From an uncultured Bacteroides sp. (GTDB lineage Bacteria; Bacteroidota; Bacteroidia; Bacteroidales; Bacteroidaceae), in contig CABUKU010000010.1 of the NCBI GenBank assembly GCA_902492205.1, positions 1 through 64,000 of the forward strand: DNA of 64,000 nucleotides, in the 5' to 3' direction. Below the pieces are notes generated by a model, which was not told the DNA's origin, ran no database searches, and was given only the letters and a program-made list of their open reading frames with translations. Below, piece by piece: positions 25,466 to 33,346 of this stretch; position 1 is the stretch's first letter, and every line of letters starts with the position of its first letter. The position numbers and the translations under genes were made by a program.

Positions 25466-27004
25466 TTATTTAGCGAAGCTCACGGCACGTGTTTCACGAA
25501 TAACTGTAATCTTAACCTGTCCCGGGTAAGTCATTTCATCTTGAATCTTCTTTGCGATTTCGCCTGATAAGCTTTCGGTTGCTTTATCGTCTATCTTGTC
25601 TGCTCCGACAATTACACGGAGCTCGCGACCTGCCTGAATTGCATATGTCTTGGTTACTCCCGGATAAGACATTGCCAACTGTTCAAGGTCGTTGAGTCGC
25701 TTGATGTATGCTTCTACAATTTCGCGACGTGCTCCCGGACGTGCTCCTGAGATTGCATCGCAAACCTGAACGATAGGGGCAAACAAACTTGTCATTTCAA
25801 TTTCATCATGGTGGGCACCGATTGCATTACAAATATCCGGTTTCTCTTTATACTTTTCGGCAATCTTCATACCCAGTAAAGCATGTGGCAATTCCGGTTC
25901 TTCATCGGGCACTTTACCTATATCGTGAAGTAATCCGGCACGTTTGGCCTTTTTAGGATTAAGTCCCAGTTCGGAAGCCATAACCGCGCAAAGGTTCGCT
26001 GTTTCACGAGCATGCTGCAACAAGTTTTGTCCGTATGAAGAACGGTATTTCATTTTACCGATGATGCGGATTAATTCAGGATGCAGTCCATGAATACCGA
26101 GGTCGATCGTTGTTCTCTTACCTGTTTCAATGATTTCTTCTTCCACTTGTTTACGAACTTTGGCAACCACTTCCTCAATGCGTGCGGGGTGGATACGTCC
26201 GTCTGTCACTAACTGGTGAAGAGCAAGACGGGCAATTTCGCGACGAACCGGATCGAATGCTGAAAGTACAATAGCTTCCGGAGTATCGTCAACCACGATT
26301 TCAACGCCTGTTGCAGCTTCGAGTGCACGAATGTTACGTCCTTCACGACCGATGATGCGACCTTTGATTTCGTCGGATTCAATATGGAATACAGTAACCG
26401 AGTTTTCGATCGCAGTTTCTGTTGCCACTCGTTGAATAGTCTGTATAACTACTCTTTTTGCTTCTTTATTGGCTGTCAACTTAGCTTCATCCATAATATC
26501 ATTGATATAAGATGCTGCTGTGGTTTTAGCTTCCTCTTTCAGTGATTCTACCAATCTTTCTTTTGCTTCTTCGGCTGATAATCCCGAAAGAGTTTCGAGC
26601 TTTTCCCTTTCCTGCTGTTGAAGTTTGTCTAACTCGTCTTTCTTCTTGTCTACAACGGCAATCTGAGCTTCGAGATTCTCTTTTATAGCTTCCGATTCGG
26701 CTTTTTTACGTTGAATTTCATCTTGTTTCTGGTTCAAAACCATTTCACGTTGCTTCAACTTATTTTCAGCCTGCTGAATTTTTTGGTTGCGGATGGCAAC
26801 TTCTTTTTCCAAATCAGCTTTTTTATTCAGAAACTTCTCCTTTACTTCCAGAAGCTTGTTCTTCTTAATAACTTCCGCTTCTGTCTGTGCTTCTTTCAAA
26901 ATGCTGTCGTACTTTGCTTTCAGTATGTATCTGAACATTACGTAAGTCAAAATACCGCCTACAATGAAACACGCAATTGATGCTATTATTACTGTTAATG
27001 TCAT
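25466..27004 (-). CDS. rny: Ribonuclease Y
   Basis: A membrane-anchored endoribonuclease initiating mRNA decay. About 512 residues: an N-terminal TM helix (residues 3-25), a long coiled coil (about 30-190, EAESEAIKEN-type heptads), a KH domain near 200-270 (GRIIGREGRNIRALE) and an HD domain (LLHDIGKVPDE near residue 358). The start at 27004 (MTLTVIIAS) gives the usual N-terminus. An upstream in-frame ATG at 27037 lies within the zapA terminator hairpin and was rejected. A partner for RNA decay is not encoded nearby. Confidence 0.93.
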   Translation of the reverse strand: MTLTVIIASIACFIVGGILTYVMFRYILKAKYDSILKEAQTEAEVIKKNKLLEVKEKFLNKKADLEKEVAIRNQKIQQAENKLKQREMVLNQKQDEIQRKKAESEAIKENLEAQIAVVDKKKDELDKLQQQEREKLETLSGLSAEEAKERLVESLKEEAKTTAASYINDIMDEAKLTANKEAKRVVIQTIQRVATETAIENSVTVFHIESDEIKGRIIGREGRNIRALEAATGVEIVVDDTPEAIVLSAFDPVRREIARLALHQLVTDGRIHPARIEEVVAKVRKQVEEEIIETGKRTTIDLGIHGLHPELIRIIGKMKYRSSYGQNLLQHARETANLCAVMASELGLNPKKAKRAGLLHDIGKVPDEEPELPHALLGMKIAEKYKEKPDICNAIGAHHDEIEMTSLFAPIVQVCDAISGARPGARREIVEAYIKRLNDLEQLAMSYPGVTKTYAIQAGRELRVIVGADKIDDKATESLSGEIAKKIQDEMTYPGQVKITVIRETRAVSFAK

Positions 27005-27032
27005 TGTAATTAAATTAATGTATAAATAAAAA

Positions 27033-27081
27033 CGCACTACTTATACTCGGAAATCTTGTTTCCCGGATATAACGTAGTGCG
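27033..27081 (-). terminator. Terminator/attenuator between zapA and rny
   Basis: CGCACTAC (27033-27040) pairs with GTAGTGCG (27074-27081), and the stem continues inward through TTATA, CGG and AAA pairs to a 5-nt loop. On the minus strand it is followed by TTTTTATTT. It ends the zapA transcript only ~28 nt before the rny ATG, so rny depends on read-through or on RNA processing. Confidence 0.7.
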
Positions 27082-27113
27082 CGAATTTTCTAATCTCAAA
27101 GATATATAACAAG

Positions 27114-27404
27114 TCACTCTTTTCTGAAATACTCTTCCAACTCTTGTGTCAGTTCTTCTATTTTTTCAGTAAAAGGTGATGTATCGTTTCTGTTTTCCAT
27201 TCTCAGGTTCTTCAAAGATAAATCATAGGCTACCATGGCCAATATCTTTTCACTTTCTAATGTCGGAAAATGTGTCCGATACTTGTTTAGGTTATCGTTT
27301 ACCTGCTTGGCTGCCTTTCTCACCACTTCTTCATCCTCTCGGTTTATGGTCAGCGGATAATTCTGATCGGCTATCCTCAGGTTTATTTTTATCTTATCGC
27401 TCAT
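27114..27404 (-). CDS. zapA: Cell division protein ZapA
   Basis: 96 residues. The N-terminal beta-rich head (KIKINLRIADQNYPLTI) binds FtsZ, and the C-terminal coiled coil (from about residue 50) gives tetramers that bundle FtsZ filaments. VRKAAKQVNDNLNKYR near 28 and KILAMVAYDLSLKNL near 57 are the family core. It lies 22 nt after the upstream coiled-coil gene, which may be a functional partner. Confidence 0.88.
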   Translation of the reverse strand: MSDKIKINLRIADQNYPLTINREDEEVVRKAAKQVNDNLNKYRTHFPTLESEKILAMVAYDLSLKNLRMENRNDTSPFTEKIEELTQELEEYFRKE

Positions 27405-27426
27405 ACAATGCTTTGTTTTATTTCAT

Positions 27427-27720
27427 TTAACTGTTAAGTAAAGCAATGCATTTATCGACTTCACGCACTAATTTCGACAATCTTTGTTTAGTGTCCTTAA
27501 CATCATTGTCGTTCACACTGATTGTCTTTGCAACTTTTAAGTTGGCATAGCTTTCTTGCAGTTCTTTATAGCCTTTTTGCACCTCTTGCAGTTCCGCTTC
27601 TTTTTCTTTTAACAGAAGCTTCATTTCTGCATTTTCACGTTTCAGTTCCTCGTGTAAATACATCAAATGTCTCAGTCTTGCTTCAAAGGTACTTAATAAC
27701 TTTTTATCTTCTTCAGTCAT
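27427..27720 (-). CDS. Coiled-coil protein upstream of zapA (ZapB-like)
   Basis: 97 residues from ATG 27720, almost entirely heptad-repeat coiled coil (LHEELKRENAEMKLLLKEKE). No family was firmly recognised. Size, fold and its place directly before zapA recall ZapB-type division proteins, which is inference. The in-frame ATG at 27750 lies upstream of the predicted transcription start and was not used. Confidence 0.7.
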   Translation of the reverse strand: MTEEDKKLLSTFEARLRHLMYLHEELKRENAEMKLLLKEKEAELQEVQKGYKELQESYANLKVAKTISVNDNDVKDTKQRLSKLVREVDKCIALLNS

Positions 27721-27739
27721 TCTACACCAAAATTGTACA

Positions 27740-27769
27740 CAAAAATACAATTTAGTCTGATATTACAAA
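27740..27769 (-). promoter_or_regulatory. Promoter of the zapA operon
   Basis: On the minus strand TTTG (plus 27766-27769), an 18-nt spacer and TATTTTTG (plus 27740-27747). The predicted start of transcription near 27733 gives a ~12-nt leader before the ATG at 27720. Confidence 0.55.
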
Positions 27770-28381
27770 AATATTTCCCGATAATTTAAGCCTAATTGGT
27801 TAAAATACTCTTTCCATACTAAATTGCAAATCTCCTTTCATTGCTTTCAGCTTTATCTGAAACTGTTTGTATAACAGTATTTCAGATGAAAGGGGAGCCC
27901 TTTTTCCGCATTCATCCCTTTCAGCATGGATGTATTTCATTCAACAGTGTCTTTAAAGGTATTACAGGCATAAGTTAAGTTGATTAATCCCGCACCTTTA
28001 GTCTTTTCATGCAGAAGACTTAATAACTTGACAGCTGTCAAGTATTAAATTGACAACTGTCAAGTATATAATTGACAGCTGTCAAGTTATTAAGTTACAG
28101 TTGTCAAGTTATTAAATAATAAGGATAAAGCGAGCTAATTTTGCCTTTTAAGAGGATTAACTATACCGTTGGATGTATTTGGCATTGCCGATGTTTGAAA
28201 TGATATTGCCTTTCATTCTTTTGTTTGTATCTGTTGCTTTTAATGAAATAATGTTATATATTAAATATTTTCCTTTGGAAATTTGTTTAATATGACAATA
28301 AATAATATGTTTGCACTACTGATTGATTTAGGAATTAATTTCCTTTGGAATTTAAAAAGAATAAAGAAGAAAGGAGACGGA
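27770..28381. other. ~610-bp divergent intergenic region
   Basis: No convincing gene. A strong hairpin at 27851-27892 (arms CTTTATCTGAAACTGTT and its near complement, loop TGTAT) is followed by GGGGAGCCC and a five-T run at 27901-27905, shaped like the end of a rightward transcript. The 82-bp array B lies at 28027-28108. The rest is AT-rich leader before the DUF6132 gene; an open frame from 28283 is only its upstream extension. Confidence 0.5.
28027..28108. repeat. 82-bp array B: four palindromic units at 22-bp pitch (word CTTGACAGCTGTCAAG)
   Basis: Units at 28027 (CTTGACAGCTGTCAAG), 28049 (ATTGACAACTGTCAAG), 28071 (ATTGACAGCTGTCAAG) and 28093 (AGTTACAGTTGTCAAG). The 6-nt linkers are TATTAA, TATATA and TTATTA. 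The word is shared with arrays C and D. Confidence 0.92.
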
Positions 28382-28591
28382 ATGCTAACAGTTTTTTTTA
28401 AAAGGCACTGGCTTACCATACTTGGAGTGGCAGTAGGAGCAATAGGCGGCTTTTTGTATTGGAGGTTTGTGGGTTGCTCTACGGGTACTTGTCCTATAAC
28501 TTCTTCACCGGTAAACAGTTCTATATGGGGTGCCGTTATGGGAGGATTACTGCTGAGTATGTTTAAGAGGGAGAAAGACTCTGCGAAATAA
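28382..28591 (+). CDS. DUF6132 family membrane protein
   Basis: 69 residues from ATG 28382, preceded by GGAGACGG. Two TM helices (about 10-28 and 46-62) flank a conserved loop GCSTGTCPITSSPVNSSIWG with two cysteines. Members of this family are small Bacteroidota membrane proteins, often beside thioredoxins or thiol-related genes, as here (thioredoxin 32 nt downstream). The cysteine pair suggests a thiol-disulfide or membrane-transport link, which is inference. Confidence 0.8.
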   Translation: MLTVFFKRHWLTILGVAVGAIGGFLYWRFVGCSTGTCPITSSPVNSSIWGAVMGGLLLSMFKREKDSAK

Positions 28592-28623
28592 AATGATAGT
28601 AATTAATTAAAGTAAAGACAATT

Positions 28624-29016
28624 ATGAAGGTAAAAGAATTAACGAAGAAAGAGTTTCTGTCAAAGATAGACGACTTTGAAGCAGATGCAACAGAATGGAA
28701 GTTTCTAGGTGATAAACCTGCTATTATAGATTTCTATGCTTCATGGTGTGGACCATGCAAAATGGTTGCTCCTATATTGGAGGAACTAGCGGAAGAATAT
28801 GAGGGGAAAATAGATATTTATAAGGTAGATACGGAAAAAGAGCAAGAACTGGCTGCTGTGTTTAATATCCGCAGCATACCGAGTATTTTGTTTGTTCCGA
28901 TGAAAGGAGGACCTCAGATGGCTCAGGGAGCCATGCCTAAATCTTCATTTAAAAAAGCAATTGATGAAGTTTTGCTGGGAGTGAAAAGCAGTGATAACGA
29001 TAAAAAAGAAAATTAG
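28624..29016 (+). CDS. Thioredoxin (cytosolic)
   Basis: 130 residues with no signal peptide. The redox motif WCGPC is near residue 41 in IDFYASWCGPCKMVAP, and the cis-Pro segment SIPSIL is near 89. The longer N-terminal arm (EADATEWKFLGDKP) is shared with the lipoprotein paralogue immediately downstream. The two arose by tandem duplication and are co-transcribed. Confidence 0.92.
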   Translation: MKVKELTKKEFLSKIDDFEADATEWKFLGDKPAIIDFYASWCGPCKMVAPILEELAEEYEGKIDIYKVDTEKEQELAAVFNIRSIPSILFVPMKGGPQMAQGAMPKSSFKKAIDEVLLGVKSSDNDKKEN

Positions 29017-29023
29017 AAGATAT

Positions 29024-29509
29024 ATGAAAACAAGATCAATAACATTCATTCTTTCATTATTCCTTGTATTTGTGGGAGTAACCGCTTGCAACGGCAAGCA
29101 AGCCGGAAGTAACAGGAGTGCGGAAGGGACAACGGCAGTTGACAATGGTGCAGCTCCGATCCACATTACTAAAGCCGATTTTTTGAAGAAAGTAGATAAT
29201 TATGAAGCCGATTCAAAGAATTGGAAATATCTTGGAGATAAGCCTGCTATTATAGATTTCTATGCCGATTGGTGCGGTCCATGTAAGATGGTTGCTCCGC
29301 TGCTTGATGAATTGGCAAAAGAATATGCGGATAAAATTGTAGTATATAAAGTGAATGTGGACAAGGAAAGTGGTTTGGCTAATGACTTTGCCATCCGCAG
29401 TATTCCTACCATTTGGTTTGTTCCGATGAAAGGAAAACCTCAGGTGGTGCAAGGGGCTTTGTCTAAGGAACAATTGAAGAAGTATATTGATACTGTTTTA
29501 CTCAAATAG
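29024..29509 (+). CDS. Thioredoxin-domain lipoprotein
   Basis: 161 residues from ATG 29024, 7 nt after the cytosolic paralogue. The signal ends in the lipobox VTAC (Cys22), so the protein is likely membrane-anchored and periplasmic. The motif DWCGPCKM is near residue 83, with the cis-Pro SIPTIW near 131. It shares the ADSKNWKYLGDKPAIIDF stretch with its neighbour. It may receive electrons for periplasmic disulfide reduction. The upstream in-frame start at 28991 would bury the signal peptide. Confidence 0.88.
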   Translation: MKTRSITFILSLFLVFVGVTACNGKQAGSNRSAEGTTAVDNGAAPIHITKADFLKKVDNYEADSKNWKYLGDKPAIIDFYADWCGPCKMVAPLLDELAKEYADKIVVYKVNVDKESGLANDFAIRSIPTIWFVPMKGKPQVVQGALSKEQLKKYIDTVLLK

Positions 29510-29549
29510 TAATCGACGGTTTCAAGTATATTGTCCTGATATAAATAAT

Positions 29550-29611
29550 ATATCTTATCGTATTCCCCGGTATTTATAACCAAGGTATGCGGTAAGATAT
29601 TTTTGTTTTTT
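29550..29611 (+). terminator. Terminator of the thioredoxin operon
   Basis: ATATCTTATCGTAT starting at 29550 pairs with the segment ending in GCGGTAAGATAT at 29600 (two mismatches or bulges), followed by T-rich 29600-29611. A separate perfect 14-bp palindrome CTCCTTCGAAGGAG stands at 29614-29627, just inside the gap before the convergent DUF454 gene. Confidence 0.65.
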
Positions 29612-29629
29612 ATCTCCTTCGAAGGAGTC

Positions 29630-29998
29630 TTATCTTTCTTTCTTCAGTGTTTTATAGGAAAGCACATGCCAGCTTACGCCAACGGCAATGAGGAATAATA
29701 TTATTTTTACCCATAAATAGGGAATGAGAAAAAAGATGCAATAGAGCATGGTTCCCCACATAAACACCATGCAGAGTATTTTGCCACGCAGAGGTATGGC
29801 TTTGTTCTCCCTGAAGTTTCGTATGTAAGGCCCTAAATGTTTTTGTTTTAATAACCAGTTATATAAACGGGGGGAACTTTTGAAATACAAGGCAGCGGTG
29901 AGAAGCAAAAAGGGAGTGGTAGGCAACAGAGGGACAAATATCCCGATAATGCCTAATGCCAATGAGATGCTTCCGAGGATTATAAACAATGTTTTCAT
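29630..29998 (-). CDS. DUF454 (YbaN family) inner-membrane protein
   Basis: 122 residues from ATG 29998. Three to four TM helices with the family signature FVPLLPTTPFLLLTAALYFKSSPRLYNWL near residues 20-50 (broken here only by reading). Function is unknown in the family. The start is set by a TATCTTTG box directly upstream (plus 30005-30012); the longer reading to 30109 has no membrane character. Confidence 0.85.
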   Translation of the reverse strand: MKTLFIILGSISLALGIIGIFVPLLPTTPFLLLTAALYFKSSPRLYNWLLKQKHLGPYIRNFRENKAIPLRGKILCMVFMWGTMLYCIFFLIPYLWVKIILFLIAVGVSWHVLSYKTLKKER

Positions 29999-30004
29999 CG
30001 CCCG

Positions 30005-30060
30005 CAAAGATAGTTTTTTAGCCCGAAGTGCGAAAGTAAACGCTGAAAATAGTATCTTTG
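30005..30060. promoter_or_regulatory. Back-to-back -7 boxes for the DUF454 gene and queD
   Basis: Minus strand TATCTTTG (plus 30005-30012) sits 7 nt before the DUF454 ATG, so its mRNA would be almost leaderless. Plus strand TATCTTTG at 30053-30060 lies 52 nt before the queD ATG. Both match TAnnTTTG exactly; -33 boxes are weak. Confidence 0.5.
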
Positions 30061-30111
30061 CTCCCTGTATCGAGGTGACATTAGGTACTGAATCTTTTAA
30101 TTCTTGCAAAT

Positions 30112-30444
30112 ATGTATACTGTTATTAAACGCTTGGAAATATCAGCTTCTCACAGTTTGAAGCTGTCATACGAGAGCAAGTGTGAGAATCTGCATGGTCA
30201 CAATTGGATTATCACAGTTTATTGCCGTTCAAAAGAACTTAATGCCGATGGTATGGTAGTGGATTTTACCCATATCAAGGAAGCCGTGACTGCCAAACTC
30301 GATCATCAAAACCTGAATGATGTTCTTCCGTTCAATACTACTGCCGAAAACATGGCTAAATGGATTTGCGACCAAATACCCTCTTGCTTCAAAGTAGAGG
30401 TGCAGGAGTCGGAATCAAATATTGCTGTTTATGAGAAAGATTAA
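30112..30444 (+). CDS. queD: 6-carboxy-5,6,7,8-tetrahydropterin synthase
   Basis: 110 residues. Converts dihydroneopterin triphosphate to CPH4 in queuosine/preQ0 synthesis. Zn ligands are H14 (ASHSL) and the HGH pair near residue 29, and the catalytic Cys is in ESKCENLHGHNW near 24. Second catalytic region LDHQNLND near 64. Overlaps queE by 14 nt, so the two act as one unit. Confidence 0.93.
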   Translation: MYTVIKRLEISASHSLKLSYESKCENLHGHNWIITVYCRSKELNADGMVVDFTHIKEAVTAKLDHQNLNDVLPFNTTAENMAKWICDQIPSCFKVEVQESESNIAVYEKD

Positions 30445-30976
30445 TGAAATCTTTTATAGTTTGCAGGGAGAGGGGTTTCACACCGGAACGCCTGCTGTGT
30501 TTATACGTTTCTCGGGCTGTAACCTGAAATGTTCGTTTTGCGATACTAAACATGAGGATGGTGTGATGATGGAGGATGATGAAATTGTGGAAGAAGTTCT
30601 GAAATATCCGGCAAAGATGGTTATCCTTACCGGAGGTGAACCGGGACTTTGGATAGATGAGGCTTTTATCGACCGTCTGCATCGGGCGGGTAAATGGGTA
30701 AGCATCGAGACGAACGGAACAAAGCTGCTTCCGAAGAACTTGGATTGGGTTACTTGTTCTCCGAAACAAGGAGGAGAGCTTCATGTTACTCACATAGATG
30801 AAGTGAAGGTTGTGTATGAAGGGCAAGACTTGTCGGAATATGCATGTCTGAAAGCCAAACATTATTTCTTACAGCCTTGTTCGGGGAAAAATACAACGGA
30901 AGTGATTGGCTATATACTGCAACATCCTCAGTGGAGACTGAGTTTGCAGACACATAAATTAATAAATATTCAATAA
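30431..30976 (+). CDS. queE: 7-carboxy-7-deazaguanine synthase
   Basis: 181 residues from ATG 30431. A radical-SAM enzyme making CDG from CPH4, the step after QueD. The cluster motif is C-x3-C-x2-C in GCNLKCSFCDT near residue 30. FYSLQGEGFHTG near 8 and VILTGGEPGL near 60 are QueE landmarks. This is the short QueE form. The start chosen keeps the conserved MRKINEIF opening. Confidence 0.93.
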   Translation: MRKINEIFYSLQGEGFHTGTPAVFIRFSGCNLKCSFCDTKHEDGVMMEDDEIVEEVLKYPAKMVILTGGEPGLWIDEAFIDRLHRAGKWVSIETNGTKLLPKNLDWVTCSPKQGGELHVTHIDEVKVVYEGQDLSEYACLKAKHYFLQPCSGKNTTEVIGYILQHPQWRLSLQTHKLINIQ

Positions 30977-31009
30977 GGGAAATAAAAAAATCTTCATAAA
31001 CGGAAATCC

Positions 31010-31029
31010 AAACCGTGTCGGTTTTTGTT
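31010..31029 (+). terminator. Probable terminator after queE
   Basis: AAACCG (31010-31015) and CGGTTT (31019-31024) form a short stem with loop TGT, followed by TTGTTATT. It is short but GC-closed and well placed between queE and the lactate permease gene. Confidence 0.45.
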
Positions 31030-31048
31030 ATTAGTATGTTATTATTAA

Positions 31049-32575
31049 ATGTTTCATTTATTAAAACATACCTTTATGACCCTTATACTTGCTATTATTC
31101 CGGTTCTACTCCTTATTATATTAATGGCGTTTTTCAAAATGTCCGGCGATAAGAGTAGTGTGATTTCTCTTATTGTAACGATGATTATTGCGCTTTTGGG
31201 CTTCCACTTTTCGGTTGGTAATCTGTTCTATTCTTTTCTTTATGGAGCATTGAAGGCGGTTTCACCTATTTTGATTATCATCTTAATGGCAATATTCAGT
31301 TACAATGTGTTGCTGAAAACCCGGAAAATGGAGGTAATCAAACAACAATTCTCATCTATTTCAACAGATAAAAGTATTCAGGTATTACTGCTTACTTGGG
31401 GATTTGGCGGATTACTTGAAGCAATGGCGGGGTTTGGTACGGCAGTTGCCATTCCGGCAGCTATTTTGATTAGCTTGGGATTTAAACCGATTTTCTCGGC
31501 CGTGGTCAGTTTGATTGCCAACAGTGTTGCCACAGCTTTCGGTGCTATCGGGACTCCTGTGCTTGTGCTTGCCAAAGAGACTAATCTCGATGTGCTTCAT
31601 TTGAGTACCAATGTAGTACTGCAACTTTCGGTATTAATGTTTCTCATACCTTTTGTCTTATTGTTTTTAACAGACCATAAGGTAAAGTCCTTACCTAAAA
31701 ATATAATTTTGGCTTTATTGGTTGGTGGAGTTTCCTTTATCGGTCAGTATGTGGCAGCGCGGTATATGGGTGCAGAGTCTCCCGCTATCATTGGAAGCAT
31801 TGCTTCCATTATCGTAATCGTTGCTTTTGGTAAACTTACAGCTTCTAAAAAAGAGAAGGAACATAAGAGCAACCTTACTCTGAGAGAAATATTGAATGCA
31901 TGGAGTATTTATCTGCTAATTCTATTCTTGATAATTCTTACCAGTCCGTTATTTCCGGGGCTGCGCACAACATTGGAAAATAATTGGGTGACAAGAATCA
32001 GCCTTCCTATAAATGATTCTTTAATGAACTACACAATTTCGTGGTTAACGCATGCAGGGGTTTTATTGTTTATCGGTACTTTTGTAGGGGGCCTGATTCA
32101 AGGAGCTTCCGTTAAAGACTTGTTTGTTGTTCTATGGAATACAGTGAAACAATTGAAAAAGACGTTTGTAACCGTAATTTGCTTGGTCGGATTGTCTACC
32201 ATTATGGATGCATCCGGTATGATAGGGGTGATAGCCACTGCTTTGGCAGTAGCAACCGGAAGCCTTTATCCGCTGTTTGCCCCGGTGATAGGTTGCTTGG
32301 GAACATTTATCACGGGTAGTGATACTTCTTCCAATATTCTTTTCGGAAAGTTGCAATCTACGGTAGCCGGACAAATTAACGTCAGTCCTGATTGGTTGGC
32401 TGCGGCAAATACGGTGGGAGCGACAGGTGGAAAGATCATATCTCCACAAAGTATTGCCATAGCAACTTCGGCGGGTAGTGAACAAGGAAAGGAAGGGGAA
32501 ATATTAAAGGCTGCCATTCCTTATGCTTTGGCTTATGTGGTAATTGCGGGCATAATGGTCTTTATCTTTAGTTGA
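31049..32575 (+). CDS. lctP: L-lactate permease (LctP family)
   Basis: 508 residues (499 if ATG 31076 is used) with about 12-14 TM helices. Conserved LctP segments are GFGGLLEAMAGFGTAVAIPAAI split around residue 115 to 135 and TGSDTSSNILFG near residue 425, with GATGGKIISPQSIAIA near 453. Imports lactate (and often glycolate) with protons. It stands 36 nt before lutA, so transport and oxidation are in one operon. Confidence 0.9.
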   Translation: MFHLLKHTFMTLILAIIPVLLLIILMAFFKMSGDKSSVISLIVTMIIALLGFHFSVGNLFYSFLYGALKAVSPILIIILMAIFSYNVLLKTRKMEVIKQQFSSISTDKSIQVLLLTWGFGGLLEAMAGFGTAVAIPAAILISLGFKPIFSAVVSLIANSVATAFGAIGTPVLVLAKETNLDVLHLSTNVVLQLSVLMFLIPFVLLFLTDHKVKSLPKNIILALLVGGVSFIGQYVAARYMGAESPAIIGSIASIIVIVAFGKLTASKKEKEHKSNLTLREILNAWSIYLLILFLIILTSPLFPGLRTTLENNWVTRISLPINDSLMNYTISWLTHAGVLLFIGTFVGGLIQGASVKDLFVVLWNTVKQLKKTFVTVICLVGLSTIMDASGMIGVIATALAVATGSLYPLFAPVIGCLGTFITGSDTSSNILFGKLQSTVAGQINVSPDWLAAANTVGATGGKIISPQSIAIATSAGSEQGKEGEILKAAIPYALAYVVIAGIMVFIFS

Positions 32576-32611
32576 CGACAAATTCTGATAGTAAAACTTA
32601 AATATGAAATT

Positions 32612-33346
32612 ATGAAGATTGGCTTATTTATTCCTTGTTATATCAATGCAATATACCCCAATGTGGGAGTTGCATCGTATAAACTACTAAAGAGCTTCGG
32701 ATTGGATGTTGAATATCCGCTTAACCAGACTTGTTGCGGACAACCAATGGCAAATGCAGGATTCGAGGGTGAATCGGTAGAACTGGCAAAACAATTTGAT
32801 GAGAAGTTTAAAGACTATGATTACATTGTAGGTCCATCGGCAAGTTGCGTTGCTTTTGTTCGTGATAATTACGGACGATTGGTAAAAACGCATGAGTGCA
32901 GCAGTGCGGGTAAGATATACGACCTTTGTGAATTTATCCATGATGTGGTGAAACCAACGAGCTTGAAAGCTAAATTCCCTCATAAGGTCAGTTTGCAGAA
33001 TAGTTGCCACGGAGTTCGTCTGCTTCATCTTTCTTCGGCAAGCGAACTGAATGTTCCATATTACTCAAAACTGCGTGATTTGCTTTCTTTGGTGGAAGGC
33101 ATTGAAATAGTGGAACCCGACCGTCCCGACGAATGCTGCGGTTTCGGTGGGATGTTTGCAGTAGAAGAAGCTGCGGTGTCTGTGTGTATGGGACAAGATA
33201 AGGTGAAACGGCATATGGAAACGGGAGCGGAGTACATCGTAGGTGCCGACAGTTCTTGCCTGATGCACTTGCAGGGCGTAATAAAGAGAGAGAAGAGTCC
33301 GATTAAAACAATTCATATTGCAGAAATATTAGCATCACAACTATGA
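32612..33346 (+). CDS. lutA: L-lactate oxidation complex subunit LutA
   Basis: 244 residues. Two cysteine-rich CCG domains (TCCGQPMANAG near residue 41; DECCGFGGMF near 171) that bind Fe-S clusters. Together with LutB and LutC it oxidises L-lactate to pyruvate in the cytosol. Overlaps lutB by 4 nt (ATGA). Confidence 0.93.
   Translation: MKIGLFIPCYINAIYPNVGVASYKLLKSFGLDVEYPLNQTCCGQPMANAGFEGESVELAKQFDEKFKDYDYIVGPSASCVAFVRDNYGRLVKTHECSSAGKIYDLCEFIHDVVKPTSLKAKFPHKVSLQNSCHGVRLLHLSSASELNVPYYSKLRDLLSLVEGIEIVEPDRPDECCGFGGMFAVEEAAVSVCMGQDKVKRHMETGAEYIVGADSSCLMHLQGVIKREKSPIKTIHIAEILASQL

Noticed and set aside
28283..28381. N-terminal extension of the DUF6132 protein
   Set aside because: The family N-terminus begins at ATG 28382, which has a good ribosome-binding sequence; the upstream part is AT-rich leader.
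29999..30109. N-terminal extension of the DUF454 protein
   Set aside because: Contains the promoter box for the gene and for queD; no similarity to the family.
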